This document shows, piece after piece, positions 1-7,485 of a stretch of DNA of 15,078 nucleotides. Position numbers and translations under genes: made by a program. The first letter of the stretch is position 1, and each line of letters begins with the position of its first letter. Where the stretch lies: positions 1-15,078 of the forward strand of contig DNXB01000557.1 in the NCBI GenBank assembly GCA_003506995.1, written 5' to 3'. The stretch comes from Verrucomicrobiales bacterium (GTDB lineage: Bacteria; Verrucomicrobiota; Verrucomicrobiia; Verrucomicrobiales; Verrucomicrobiaceae). Under the pieces are notes generated by a model, which saw only the letters and a list, made by a program, of their open reading frames with translations, was not told where the DNA came from and ran no database searches.

Positions 1-1337
1 CCTCGGTGCCTTCTTACGATCAAAACCAGTTCATTCCCAGCATCCAGGATTCCGACTGGGTGGCGCTCAGGGAGAGCAAAACCGTGCCGCTGCTCAACCG
101 CGCGGTACAGGGTTTCGCGCCGGGTTCCACTTTTAAAATTCCGATCTCCTTCGCCGGCTGCCTCGCAGGCATCCAAAAAAGCCGTTTCAACTGCAGCGGC
201 AGCGTGACTTACGGGAACACCTCCATGCAGTGCTGGATTCAGCGCCAGAGCGGCGGCTCGCACGGCACGATCGGCCTCAGTGAGGCCATCATGAAGTCAT
301 GCAACTGCTTCTTCTATCGTTACGGCAACGCCGCAGGCATCGCCAACATCACCAAAGTCGGCAAAATTCTCGGTGTGGGCGAACGCACCGGCATTGAGCT
401 GGAAGATGAAAAAGCCGGCATCCTTCCCAATCCCGACTGGCTGCGAGCGAACCGCCCCACTGAACGCTGGAGTGATGGCTACACTGCGAACACCGCCATC
501 GGCCAGGGCATGGTCCTCACCTCCCCGCTGCAAATGGCCTCTGTCACCGCCACCGTCGCCAATGGCGGCAAGGCCTGGAATCCGCATCTGCTGAAGCGCG
601 TCATGGACCACGACAAGGTGGTGATCGACAACCCGCCGAGCCTGCGTGGTGATTTGTCCGCGAATGTCACCGCGGAGGAGATCGAACTCATCCGCAGGGG
701 CATGTGGAAGGTCGTCAATGATCCCGGTGGCACGGGCAAAGGGGCGCGCATCACCGGCGTCGAGGTCGCGGGCAAGACCGGCACCGCGCAGAACTGGCGG
801 CGCAACGAGCGCGGCGTGAAGGTGGACGACAACCACACCTGGTTCATCAGCTTTGCGCCTTATCAGAACCCCAAGTTTGCTGTCTGCGTGCTGGTGCAGA
901 ACGGCAAGTCCGGTGGCGGCTGTGCCGCGCCTGTCGCCCGCCGCGTGCTGGAGCAGTGCCTGGCCTTGGAAAACGGCTATGTGGTTCCCATTGCCGCGAT
1001 GGAGCCCGCCAACGGTCATTTCAATCATGTTTCAATGGTCCAATATGCCGACGCAGGGGTGCCACTGGTGCCCGTCACGGATGAGGATGGCGATGTGGGC
1101 GCGGGTGCGCCCTCCGCCGAACCGGTGGATGAGCCTGCGTCACGCCCCAGCGCGACGCCGAACATCCGCCGCAAGGCCGATTCAGCGGGATCGGCCGGAA
1201 GCAGCTCCGGGCAGAATGTACCCCAGGCCGTGCCAGTGCGCCGGCCCGGTATCTTCAACCGAGGAGGCTCCCAGGAACCCAAACCATCCGAACCCGCCCC
1301 AGGCGGCGGATTTTTCCGCAAATTCTTCAACCGCTGA
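1..1337 (+). CDS. mrdA: Penicillin-binding protein 2, transpeptidase domain (5' end outside window)
   Basis: Class B penicillin-binding protein, the D,D-transpeptidase that cross-links peptidoglycan during cell elongation with RodA and the Mre proteins, acting in the periplasm. The reading frame is open from the first bases, so the N-terminal anchor and dimerisation domain lie upstream. Counting from the GTG at position 6, the visible part has the PBP2-like entry VPSYDQNQF, the catalytic motif STFK (Ser41, Lys44) in the PBP2 context LLNRAVQGFAPGSTFK, the SCN motif (98-100) and KTGT (257-260). The transpeptidase domain ends near residue 325. A further ~115 residues form a Pro/Ala/Ser-rich tail, including a Gly-rich stretch, that ends in the aromatic-basic FFRKFFNR; E. 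coli PBP2 has no such long tail. rng follows after 31 nt, so they are probably co-transcribed. A closely related class B PBP (FtsI) is less likely, because the PSYDxN and LLNRA-QG motifs are typical of PBP2. Confidence 0.93.
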   Translation, partial: SVPSYDQNQFIPSIQDSDWVALRESKTVPLLNRAVQGFAPGSTFKIPISFAGCLAGIQKSRFNCSGSVTYGNTSMQCWIQRQSGGSHGTIGLSEAIMKSCNCFFYRYGNAAGIANITKVGKILGVGERTGIELEDEKAGILPNPDWLRANRPTERWSDGYTANTAIGQGMVLTSPLQMASVTATVANGGKAWNPHLLKRVMDHDKVVIDNPPSLRGDLSANVTAEEIELIRRGMWKVVNDPGGTGKGARITGVEVAGKTGTAQNWRRNERGVKVDDNHTWFISFAPYQNPKFAVCVLVQNGKSGGGCAAPVARRVLEQCLALENGYVVPIAAMEPANGHFNHVSMVQYADAGVPLVPVTDEDGDVGAGAPSAEPVDEPASRPSATPNIRRKADSAGSAGSSSGQNVPQAVPVRRPGIFNRGGSQEPKPSEPAPGGGFFRKFFNR

Positions 1338-1352
1338 AGACCACATCATTTC

Positions 1353-1358
1353 AGGGAG
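1353..1358 (+). promoter_or_regulatory. Shine-Dalgarno site of rng
   Basis: AGGGAG, ten bases before the ATG at 1369. It fixes the start of rng and excludes longer in-frame extensions into mrdA. No comparable site is visible before any other complete gene in the window. Confidence 0.75.
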
Positions 1359-1368
1359 ACAACAAATC

Positions 1369-2952
1369 ATGGCATTGACCTTCGTACAAAGAATCAAAGA
1401 ACTGCTCACCGGCAAACGCGACATCAAGAGCGGCGTGCGCCTCGTCATCAACTGCGAGAAGCTGGAGAACCGCGTCGCCCTTCTCGACAAGGGCGTCGTC
1501 GAGGAATACAACATCGAGCGCGTCGGCACTCAGAGCCTCATCGGCAGTGTCTTCAAAGGCCGCATCCGCAACATCGAGCAGGGCCTCAAGGCCATGTTCA
1601 TCGACATCGGCTTCGACAAGAACGCCTTCCTCCACTTCTGGGACGCCATCCCCGCCGCGCTCGACGCCGGTCTGGAGGAAATCAACCGCGGTGGCAGCAA
1701 AAAGAAGAAGCGCATCGAGGCCAAGGACATCCCCACGCTCTATCCCATCGGCTCCGAGATCATGGTGCAGGTCACCAAGGGCCCCGTCGGCAACAAAGGC
1801 CCGCGTGTCACCACCAACATCTCCCTGGCAGGCCGCTTGCTCGTCCTGATGCCCCTCAACGACACCTGCGGCATCTCCCGCAAGATCGAAGATCCGAAGG
1901 AGCGCGCCCGCCTCCGCAAGATCATCGAAAAAATCAGCCTGCCCGAGGGCATGGGCATCATCCTGCGCACCGAGGCCTCCGGCAAGCGTGCGCGCCACAT
2001 CGTCCGCGACTTGAACATCCTGCTCGACGAGTGGGACCAGATCGTCGCCAAGCGCGACGGTCAAAACGCGCCCGTCTGCTGCTTCCAGGAGCCCGATCTC
2101 GTCGAGCGCACCGTGCGCGATTTCCTCACCGAGGACATCGACGAAGTCGCCTGCGACGACCAGCCCACCGTCGAGCGCATGCAGCGCATGGCCGCGCACA
2201 TCTCCGGCCGCGCCAAGCGCCGCATCAACTTCTACCAGGGCCAGACCGCCATCTTCGAGCACTACGGCATCCAGAAGCAGATCGACAATGCCTTCTACCG
2301 CCAGGTGTGGATGCCCTGCGGCGGCTACATCGTCATCGACCAGACCGAGGCCCTCGTCTCCATCGACGTCAACACCGGTCGCAACAAGGGCCACAAGGAC
2401 GTCGATAAGCTGCTGCTCGAAACCAATCTCGAAGCCGCCGCCGAAGTCGCCCGCCAGCTCCGCCTGCGCAACATGGGCGGCCTCATCGTCGTCGATTTCA
2501 TCGACATGAAGCACCGCCGCGACCAGCAGGCGGTGTACAAGCTCATGATCGACCACCTCAAGCGTGACAAGGCCAAGACCCAGGTGCTGCCCATCTCCCA
2601 GTTCGGTCTCATGGAGATGACCCGCCAGCGTCTCAATGAAAGCCTCGGCACCACGCTCTATGAACCCTGCCCGTACTGCAAAGGCCACGGCCAGGTCAAA
2701 ACCCCGCTCACCATGAGCGTCGAGCTCCAGCGCCGCCTCGTCGGCATTCTGGGCCGCTCCAAGGAGGAGCAAAAGCAGATCCTCGTCGTCGTGCATCCTG
2801 ATGTCATGAACCGCCTCAAGACCGAGGACGGCGAGCTGCTGGTCGATCTCGAGCGCAAATACCACGCCCGCCTCACTTTCCGCAGCGACCCCACCTACCA
2901 CCGCGAGCACATCACCCTGCTCAACGCGCAAACGGGTGAGGAAATCCGCTGA
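1369..2952 (+). CDS. rng: Ribonuclease E/G family endoribonuclease
   Basis: Single-strand-specific endoribonuclease for rRNA and tRNA maturation and mRNA decay, cytoplasmic. The 527-residue protein is close to RNase G in length and lacks the long C-terminal scaffold of RNase E. An S1 RNA-binding domain begins around residue 58 (GSVFKGRIRNIEQGLKAMFI) and is interrupted by a basic insert GGSKKKKR (108-115). The metal-binding catalytic aspartates are Asp333 (SIDVNTGRN) and Asp376 (IVVDFIDM). The zinc-link CPYC (Cys434, Cys437) is present, so the enzyme should form the usual dimer. The ATG at 1369 was chosen because AGGGAG lies at 1353-1358, about ten bases upstream. The same frame is open farther upstream, but that part overlaps mrdA out of frame. 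This is the only gene in the window with a clear Shine-Dalgarno site. It lies directly behind mrdA; in enterobacteria the rng homologue also lies beside cell-shape genes (mreBCD). Confidence 0.95.
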   Translation: MALTFVQRIKELLTGKRDIKSGVRLVINCEKLENRVALLDKGVVEEYNIERVGTQSLIGSVFKGRIRNIEQGLKAMFIDIGFDKNAFLHFWDAIPAALDAGLEEINRGGSKKKKRIEAKDIPTLYPIGSEIMVQVTKGPVGNKGPRVTTNISLAGRLLVLMPLNDTCGISRKIEDPKERARLRKIIEKISLPEGMGIILRTEASGKRARHIVRDLNILLDEWDQIVAKRDGQNAPVCCFQEPDLVERTVRDFLTEDIDEVACDDQPTVERMQRMAAHISGRAKRRINFYQGQTAIFEHYGIQKQIDNAFYRQVWMPCGGYIVIDQTEALVSIDVNTGRNKGHKDVDKLLLETNLEAAAEVARQLRLRNMGGLIVVDFIDMKHRRDQQAVYKLMIDHLKRDKAKTQVLPISQFGLMEMTRQRLNESLGTTLYEPCPYCKGHGQVKTPLTMSVELQRRLVGILGRSKEEQKQILVVVHPDVMNRLKTEDGELLVDLERKYHARLTFRSDPTYHREHITLLNAQTGEEIR

Positions 2953-3109
2953 CAGCAGACGCGACATGCGGATCCAACGATCCCAAACTTACGGGGGCGG
3001 CCGGGGCATCCAGCGCCTCGTAAGTTTGCCAATCCGCGCCATCAAAGTGCCACCACTCGGAGTCATAGATGGCGAAACCGTGTTTGAAAAACAGAACGCG
3101 GTTAAAGAA
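2921..3109 (-). pseudogene. 3' remnant of a D-Ala-D-Ala dipeptidase (VanX/DdpX type, peptidase M15D)
   Basis: On the minus strand an open stretch from 3109 down to a stop at 2921-2923 reads FFNRVLFFKHGFAIYDSEWW and continues HFDGADWQTYEALDAP. The EWWH signature (codons at 3058-3047) carries the catalytic Glu and zinc-binding His of VanX/DdpX dipeptidases, and NR-x-L, GF, Y and the downstream W-Y pair have family-like spacing. The zinc-site part normally found upstream (SxHxxGxAxD) is missing: an in-frame stop sits at 3110-3112 and the TPR gene ends at 3122. There is no start codon, so this is a decayed or truncated gene end and not a small gene. The last ~20 codons overlap the rng 3' end antisense and may not be original. 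Family assignment is from motif recognition only. The intact enzymes hydrolyse D-Ala-D-Ala in cell-wall recycling or vancomycin resistance; the fragment cannot be active. Confidence 0.7.
2984..3028. terminator. Stem-loop between convergent genes, possible bidirectional terminator
   Basis: CAAACTTACG (2984-2993) and CGTAAGTTTG (3019-3028) are perfect 10-bp inverted arms. On the plus strand the stem can extend by a G-U and two G-C pairs. The structure begins 31 nt after the rng stop and lies 94 nt beyond the stop of the opposing TPR gene. No T-run follows on either strand, so it is not a classic intrinsic terminator. It also lies inside the dipeptidase remnant, so it could be a chance relic. 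Confidence 0.35.
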
Positions 3110-3121
3110 TCATGCCTCAAC

Positions 3122-5275
3122 TCAACGCTGGGACACTTTCGCCCCCTGCAGGAGCTTTTCGAGATTGGCGTCCGGTTTCACACCTTTTTTGAGCGCCTCG
3201 TCGTACTCGACACGCGCCTTGTCCCACTGCGGCGGGTCCCAGGTGATGTAAAGCACGGCCAGATTGAAGTGCGCCTCGCCATAGGCCGGATCAATCGCCA
3301 GCGCGGTCTTGAACTCACGCTCGGCTCGCTCGATCAGGCTCAGCTTGGTGGCGATGATGCCGAGGTAATGTCTGCCGCTGGCGTTGTTCGGACGTTTGGA
3401 CAGGCTCTTCTCGAAGTAGGTCATCGCGTCCTTCCAGCGCTCCTGCTTGAAGTAGGTGACGCCGAGCGCGAAGGCGGCAGGCTCGTTCACCGGGTCGTAG
3501 GCCAGGGCTTTTTGCAGGGCCACCTCGGCCTCGGCGTGATTGTCCTCACGCTGCCGCGCCATGCCCAGGCCGATGAGCGCGCCGACGTTTTTCGGCTCCA
3601 CGCGCAACGCGTCCTGATAAAGGCGTGATGCCTCCTCGAAGTTTTTCTCCATGTATGCCTCGTTGGCCTGCGTGATGAGTTTTTCAGCGGAACCAGGGGC
3701 GGGCGGCGCGGCTTTTTTATCGCTGTCCGGCATGGCGTTGGCGATGAGCGTGGCCTGCACCCCCTTGGGGCCAAGTAGTTCGCGCACCACCGGGTCTGAG
3801 AAGAGTTTTTCCTCATCAGGCGTCAGCGTCATGCGCGCGTTTTTCAGCTCCTCGACCTGCTGGATGAGATCATTCGAGGCGCTCTCCATTTTTTGCAGCT
3901 CGGCGATCATGAGATCCTTCGCGGCCTGCTGGCGGTGCTGGGCGCGAAGCTGGCGCATGATGATGGAGCGGAGCATCTCGTTCTCCTGTGTGAGCTCGGG
4001 AGTGGCCGCGATCTTGGCATCCATGGCGGCTGGCATTTCCTTCAACTGCTTCGTCAGCTCGGCCACCTGGGTCTGGTAGGCGGCGCTTTCCTGGCGCAGC
4101 GTGGCAAGCTGGCCCTGCAAACCGGTGAGCTGGCCGCGCAGCGCGACGATCTCCTGGTCTTTCCGCGTCGCATCAGCCTTCAAGGTCACGACCTGCTGCT
4201 GCACCTCGCCGAGTTCCCTCTTCAAACGCTCGTTTTCGGCGACAAGGCGCTTCATTTCGACGCTGCCGGTCTTTTTCTTCAGCTCGTCCACCTCGGCCTG
4301 GAGGCCGAGGCTGCGGGCGCTGGCGGCATCCCGGTCTTTCACGGCGACATCGCGATCCTTGATGGCGGAATCGCGTTGTTTTACGGCGTCATCACGTTCC
4401 TTGAGAATCTTTTCACGTTCCTGCTCGATGGCGGCGATGCGCATGGAAGAGGCGGCCAGCTTTTCAGAAGCGTCCTTCGCGGCGGCCTCGGCGGCGATGA
4501 GACGCTGGCCGTTTTTGCGCACCTCCAGTTCCACGGCCATCTTTTCCTCCATCAGCTTGTCGAGCTGCCCCTGGGCCGCGCGGCCTGCCTCCACGTCCTT
4601 GGCCATTTGCAGGATGCTCTGCTCCATGGCGGTGGCTTTTTTGCCCAGCGCGTCATTTTGAGAGCGAGCGGTGGTGATCTCTCCGGAGGCCCACTGATAC
4701 CACTGCTGCCACTTGCCGAGATCGAGCTGGAACTGGTTGTTCTGCGTCTCCAGCTCGAGGATGCGCTTTTTGTGCATCGCCTCCCACTGGCTGAGCATGT
4801 CGCTCAAGCTGGGCAGGGAGCCCGGCGTGGAAGGTGCCGACGGCGCTGTCTGGGCCAGAATGCCCGGGGCAGGCACACCGGTGGCCGCAGGCACATAGCC
4901 GGGGGCAACGGGCGTCACCACCTGAGGAGTGGGCGCCATCGTCGGCGCTGGGGCGGCCTGAGGCTGGGAAAGCCGGGACTGAATGCGCGTGAGGGAGTCC
5001 TGGATCTTCTGCTGCCGCGCGGCCCGCATCTCCGGCTGCCATGTCGGGTAATTGCGGGCGATGCTGTCCATGATCTCGCCCGCCTGCTTGAACTTGCTCT
5101 GCGCCTGGGAGAAATCCCCGGCGCTCTCCAGCTTCACCGCCTCATTGTTCAGCACGAAGCCGCGAAAATACTGGTCTGCCACCTCGCTGCTGGCATCTAT
5201 GGACTGGGCATTCGACACCGGGGCGGCCAGGGCAAGCGCTGCCAGGAGTGTGAAAACGAAAAGAAGACGGTTCAT
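3122..5275 (-). CDS. Secreted coiled-coil and TPR protein
   Basis: A 717-residue protein of unknown function, probably exported. Residues 1-24 form a signal peptide (MNRLLFVFTLLAALALAAPV, cleavage near SNAQS). Residues ~30-100 are helical and are followed by a Pro/Ala-rich linker (~105-157). A long charged coiled coil spans ~160-480. It contains four exact heptads that each start with RD (294, 301, 308, 315). After a second short Pro/Ala linker (~521-530), four to five TPR units fill ~530-702 (NEAYMEKNFEEASRLYQDAL is the first; repeats of ~34 residues follow). TPRs bind proteins, so a periplasmic scaffold or assembly role is likely but unproven. No enzyme motif is seen. It lies 69 nt downstream of the methyltransferase gene on the same strand and converges with rng. 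There is no Shine-Dalgarno site before the ATG at 5275, but the signal peptide supports this start. Confidence 0.88.
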   Translation of the reverse strand: MNRLLFVFTLLAALALAAPVSNAQSIDASSEVADQYFRGFVLNNEAVKLESAGDFSQAQSKFKQAGEIMDSIARNYPTWQPEMRAARQQKIQDSLTRIQSRLSQPQAAPAPTMAPTPQVVTPVAPGYVPAATGVPAPGILAQTAPSAPSTPGSLPSLSDMLSQWEAMHKKRILELETQNNQFQLDLGKWQQWYQWASGEITTARSQNDALGKKATAMEQSILQMAKDVEAGRAAQGQLDKLMEEKMAVELEVRKNGQRLIAAEAAAKDASEKLAASSMRIAAIEQEREKILKERDDAVKQRDSAIKDRDVAVKDRDAASARSLGLQAEVDELKKKTGSVEMKRLVAENERLKRELGEVQQQVVTLKADATRKDQEIVALRGQLTGLQGQLATLRQESAAYQTQVAELTKQLKEMPAAMDAKIAATPELTQENEMLRSIIMRQLRAQHRQQAAKDLMIAELQKMESASNDLIQQVEELKNARMTLTPDEEKLFSDPVVRELLGPKGVQATLIANAMPDSDKKAAPPAPGSAEKLITQANEAYMEKNFEEASRLYQDALRVEPKNVGALIGLGMARQREDNHAEAEVALQKALAYDPVNEPAAFALGVTYFKQERWKDAMTYFEKSLSKRPNNASGRHYLGIIATKLSLIERAEREFKTALAIDPAYGEAHFNLAVLYITWDPPQWDKARVEYDEALKKGVKPDANLEKLLQGAKVSQR

Positions 5276-5344
5276 GGTGATTTTCGGGATGGGGGCCTGA
5301 GTTTACCGCCTCGCGGGGGTCTTGTAAATGGCCTTGGCGCTTCC

Positions 5345-5944
5345 TCAGCCCCGCCGCTGCCGCAGCACGGCCACCCAGCGGTCCACCGATTTGCCCGGCG
5401 CGTCGCCGAGGGCGCGGCTGGCTTGGTTGCGTTTGTTGCTGACCACCTCCATCCCCAGCGACTCCAAAGCACGGAGCGCAAGGCGGTGCTCGACATCGAA
5501 ATAGCTGGTGATGACCAGCATGCCATCCGGCCGCAGTTTGGCGATGCCCTGGTCGAAAATCTTCTTCCACAGCTCCTGCCCGTGCCAGAAATTCTGATGG
5601 CGGAGGAAGACCAAGTTGAAGTCGTCCCCGATCGTCTTGTGCTGGTCGATCTTCGTGGCGTCCTCGATCAAAAACTCCGCCGGGAGATGCCCGTGCGTCT
5701 CACGCGCCTGCCGAATTTCGCGAATGCGGATGTCCGCGCCGACCATTTCCACCGCACCGCCCTTCGTGAGGCCGGAGCCGACCTTGATCAAGGTCTCCGC
5801 CTCATCGCAGCGTCCGCAGGCCAGATTGAGGATGCGCATGCCCTCCTTCCCAGCCGGCAGATGCGGCGCGAGGGATTCCTGGAGAAGCGTTTGCAGCTTC
5901 GCCATGTCTTCCTGGATGGGTTGCGGGGCTTTGGGGAGGTCCAT
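5345..5944 (-). CDS. Small SAM-dependent methyltransferase-like protein
   Basis: A 199-residue class I (Rossmann-fold) methyltransferase candidate, cytoplasmic, substrate unknown. Motif I is RILNLACGRCDEAETL (37-52), an acidic motif II is VGADIRIREI (68-77), IEDAT (93-97) fits the adenine-contact loop, and FNLVFLRHQNFW (109-120) takes the place of motif IV. LRPDGMLVITSYFD (137-150) matches the strand after motif V. The ATG at 5944 was chosen because it lies 5 nt after the stop of the esterase gene. Longer in-frame starts would run into that gene and give a low-quality basic leader. The close spacing suggests translational coupling with the esterase, but a functional link is not evident. The motif I glycine pattern (ACGRCDE) is unusual but acceptable. 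Confidence 0.8.
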   Translation of the reverse strand: MDLPKAPQPIQEDMAKLQTLLQESLAPHLPAGKEGMRILNLACGRCDEAETLIKVGSGLTKGGAVEMVGADIRIREIRQARETHGHLPAEFLIEDATKIDQHKTIGDDFNLVFLRHQNFWHGQELWKKIFDQGIAKLRPDGMLVITSYFDVEHRLALRALESLGMEVVSNKRNQASRALGDAPGKSVDRWVAVLRQRRG

Positions 5945-5949
5945 CTGGA

Positions 5950-7428
5950 TCAACGTCGGAACGGCGAGGCGGGCATGCCTGCGCCGTTGAAAAGGGTCGC
6001 GGTGGGATTGTCCTTCCACGCATAGCGAACACTTTTCGGCTCCGCAACAGCCTTGGCGGAGACGATGACGGTTTCGCTTTCGATTTTGGCCTCCGCAGGC
6101 TGCCACTGACCGTCGGCTCCGGCGACTTCAAAGCCGGTCAGATCGCCTTTGGCCTGCAAACCCTTCGCATGCTTGAAGGTGAGCACGAATTCGCCGCCTT
6201 TCGCCGTCGCAGTGTCAATCAGCGGTCCGCAGATGGCGGGAACGTCTTTTTGATACACGGCTCCCAGCGCCCACTGCGCGAGTCGATAGCCGACGTCCTG
6301 CTTGTTCTTTGGGTGAATGTCCTTGGGATCTCCAATGTCGAGCGTGATGGCCATGCCGCTGTTGGGAATCGTGCTCAATGCGTTCAGCATCTGCTCGCGC
6401 ACGAGCGGCCAGCCTTCGCCAGCACGCGTGAAATTCGGAAGCTGCACCCAGGCGAAGGCAAACTCGTCGTTCCAACGCGTGCGCCAGTCTTTGGCGAGCA
6501 ATGTGAGTTGATGCTGATAAAACGGCGCTTTCGCATCCGGGCTGTTCGCCTCGCCCTGATACCAGATGGCACCGCGAATCGCATAGGGGATGAGCGGCGC
6601 GATCTTGCCGTTGAACAGGCCGCCAAAGTTGCCCTTCTTCTCCCGCGTGGCGATCGGGTCACGCGGCTTGCGCGGCAGCGGTTTGCCATCAGCCTTCGCT
6701 TTCTTCACGTCCCCGGTCCATTTCGCGACCTGCTTCTCATACAACGCCTTGGCTTTGGCCTCATCGAACTTCGCATCCTCCTGCTTCATCGTTGCAAAGA
6801 AAGGTTTGAGCTCCTCGCTGGCCTGCTGCGCCTCGGGACTGATCCAGGACTCGATGGGCGTGCCACCGACGGAGGAATTGATCAGGCCCACGGGTGTTTT
6901 GAGCTCGGCATGCAACGTGCGGCCAAAGAAAAACGCGGTGGCGGAAAAACGGCCCACGGTTTCGGGCGAACAAACCACCCAAGCACCCTTCCCCTGCGTC
7001 TGGGCCGTCGCATTGGCACCGCTGCCTTCGGTAAACATGCGGATTTGAGGCAGATTGGCGGCGGCCTTGGTCCCTTCGAAGTCATTCGAGCTCTGCACGG
7101 TCATCGCCATGTTCGACTGGCCGGAACCGAGCCAAACCTCGCCGACGAGCACGTCGTTGATCGTCTTGTCGCCAATGGCAAGCGTCTGCGGTTCGGCGGA
7201 TGCGGTGAGCGGATCGAGCTTGAGCGACCATTTTCCTTCGGCGTCGGCCTTGGCCGTCTTTTTCTGCCCGGCGATGGAGACAACGACCTCCGCATTGGCA
7301 TCCGCCGTTCCCCACACGGGCACCGGCTTGCCGCTTTGCAGCACAAGGTGGTCGGAGAATACGGCAGGCAGCGTCAGCGCGGCTGAGGCTGGAAGGGTGA
7401 GGAGAAGCAGGCTGAGCAGTGATTTCAT
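5950..7428 (-). CDS. Sialate O-acetylesterase-like secreted esterase (SGNH/SASA family)
   Basis: A 492-residue exported carbohydrate esterase, expected to remove O-acetyl groups from sialic acid or, in this lineage, more probably from acetylated polysaccharides. A signal peptide covers ~1-17 (MKSLLSLLLLTLPASA). An N-terminal beta domain (~18-92) begins LTLPAVFSDHLVLQ, typical of this family. The catalytic Ser105 lies in GSGQSNM (101-107). The oxyanion-region motifs are SSVGGTPIESW (185-195) and WYQGEAN (289-295). The Asp370-Ile-His372 pair in GDPKDIHPKNK supplies the remaining catalytic residues. A Lys-rich insert (~220-266) lies between blocks. All key residues are present, so it should be active. 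It is divergent from the GT9-like gene across a 57-bp gap. No Shine-Dalgarno site precedes the ATG; the signal peptide supports this start. True substrate unknown. Confidence 0.92.
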   Translation of the reverse strand: MKSLLSLLLLTLPASAALTLPAVFSDHLVLQSGKPVPVWGTADANAEVVVSIAGQKKTAKADAEGKWSLKLDPLTASAEPQTLAIGDKTINDVLVGEVWLGSGQSNMAMTVQSSNDFEGTKAAANLPQIRMFTEGSGANATAQTQGKGAWVVCSPETVGRFSATAFFFGRTLHAELKTPVGLINSSVGGTPIESWISPEAQQASEELKPFFATMKQEDAKFDEAKAKALYEKQVAKWTGDVKKAKADGKPLPRKPRDPIATREKKGNFGGLFNGKIAPLIPYAIRGAIWYQGEANSPDAKAPFYQHQLTLLAKDWRTRWNDEFAFAWVQLPNFTRAGEGWPLVREQMLNALSTIPNSGMAITLDIGDPKDIHPKNKQDVGYRLAQWALGAVYQKDVPAICGPLIDTATAKGGEFVLTFKHAKGLQAKGDLTGFEVAGADGQWQPAEAKIESETVIVSAKAVAEPKSVRYAWKDNPTATLFNGAGMPASPFRR

Positions 7429-7485
7429 GACAAGTGGATTGAGAAGCGGCTTGTCAACGTCGTCACCCCTCGGTTTGCTTCATGA
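7429..7485. promoter_or_regulatory. Divergent promoter region, esterase / GT9-like gene
   Basis: The only sequence between two divergent genes, so it should hold promoters for both. TTGTCAA at 7451-7457 reads TTGACAA on the minus strand, where TTGACA is a perfect -35 hexamer. On the plus strand TTGTCA is a 5/6 match. No convincing -10 box is visible at the right distance on either strand. If these -35 boxes are used, transcription would begin at or very near the start codons and give leaderless messages. Confidence 0.3.

Noticed and set aside
853..1368. In-frame upstream extension of rng
   Set aside because: It overlaps the mrdA 3' end out of frame, has no family similarity, and the Shine-Dalgarno site points to the ATG at 1369.
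1351..2967. 538-codon open frame antisense to rng
   Set aside because: Its product is an Asp/Val/Ala/Leu-rich string without domains, as expected opposite a high-GC gene with C-ending codons; the sense frame is a clear RNase E/G.
3893..6025. 710-codon plus-strand frame
   Set aside because: It is antisense to the TPR and methyltransferase genes, with a His/Leu/Gly-rich composition and no domain.
5945..6106. 54-codon N-terminal extension of the methyltransferase
   Set aside because: It lies inside the esterase gene in another frame and encodes an Arg/Cys-rich leader unlike the family.
6169..7386. 405-codon plus-strand frame
   Set aside because: It is antisense to the esterase, whose signal peptide and catalytic motifs are complete.
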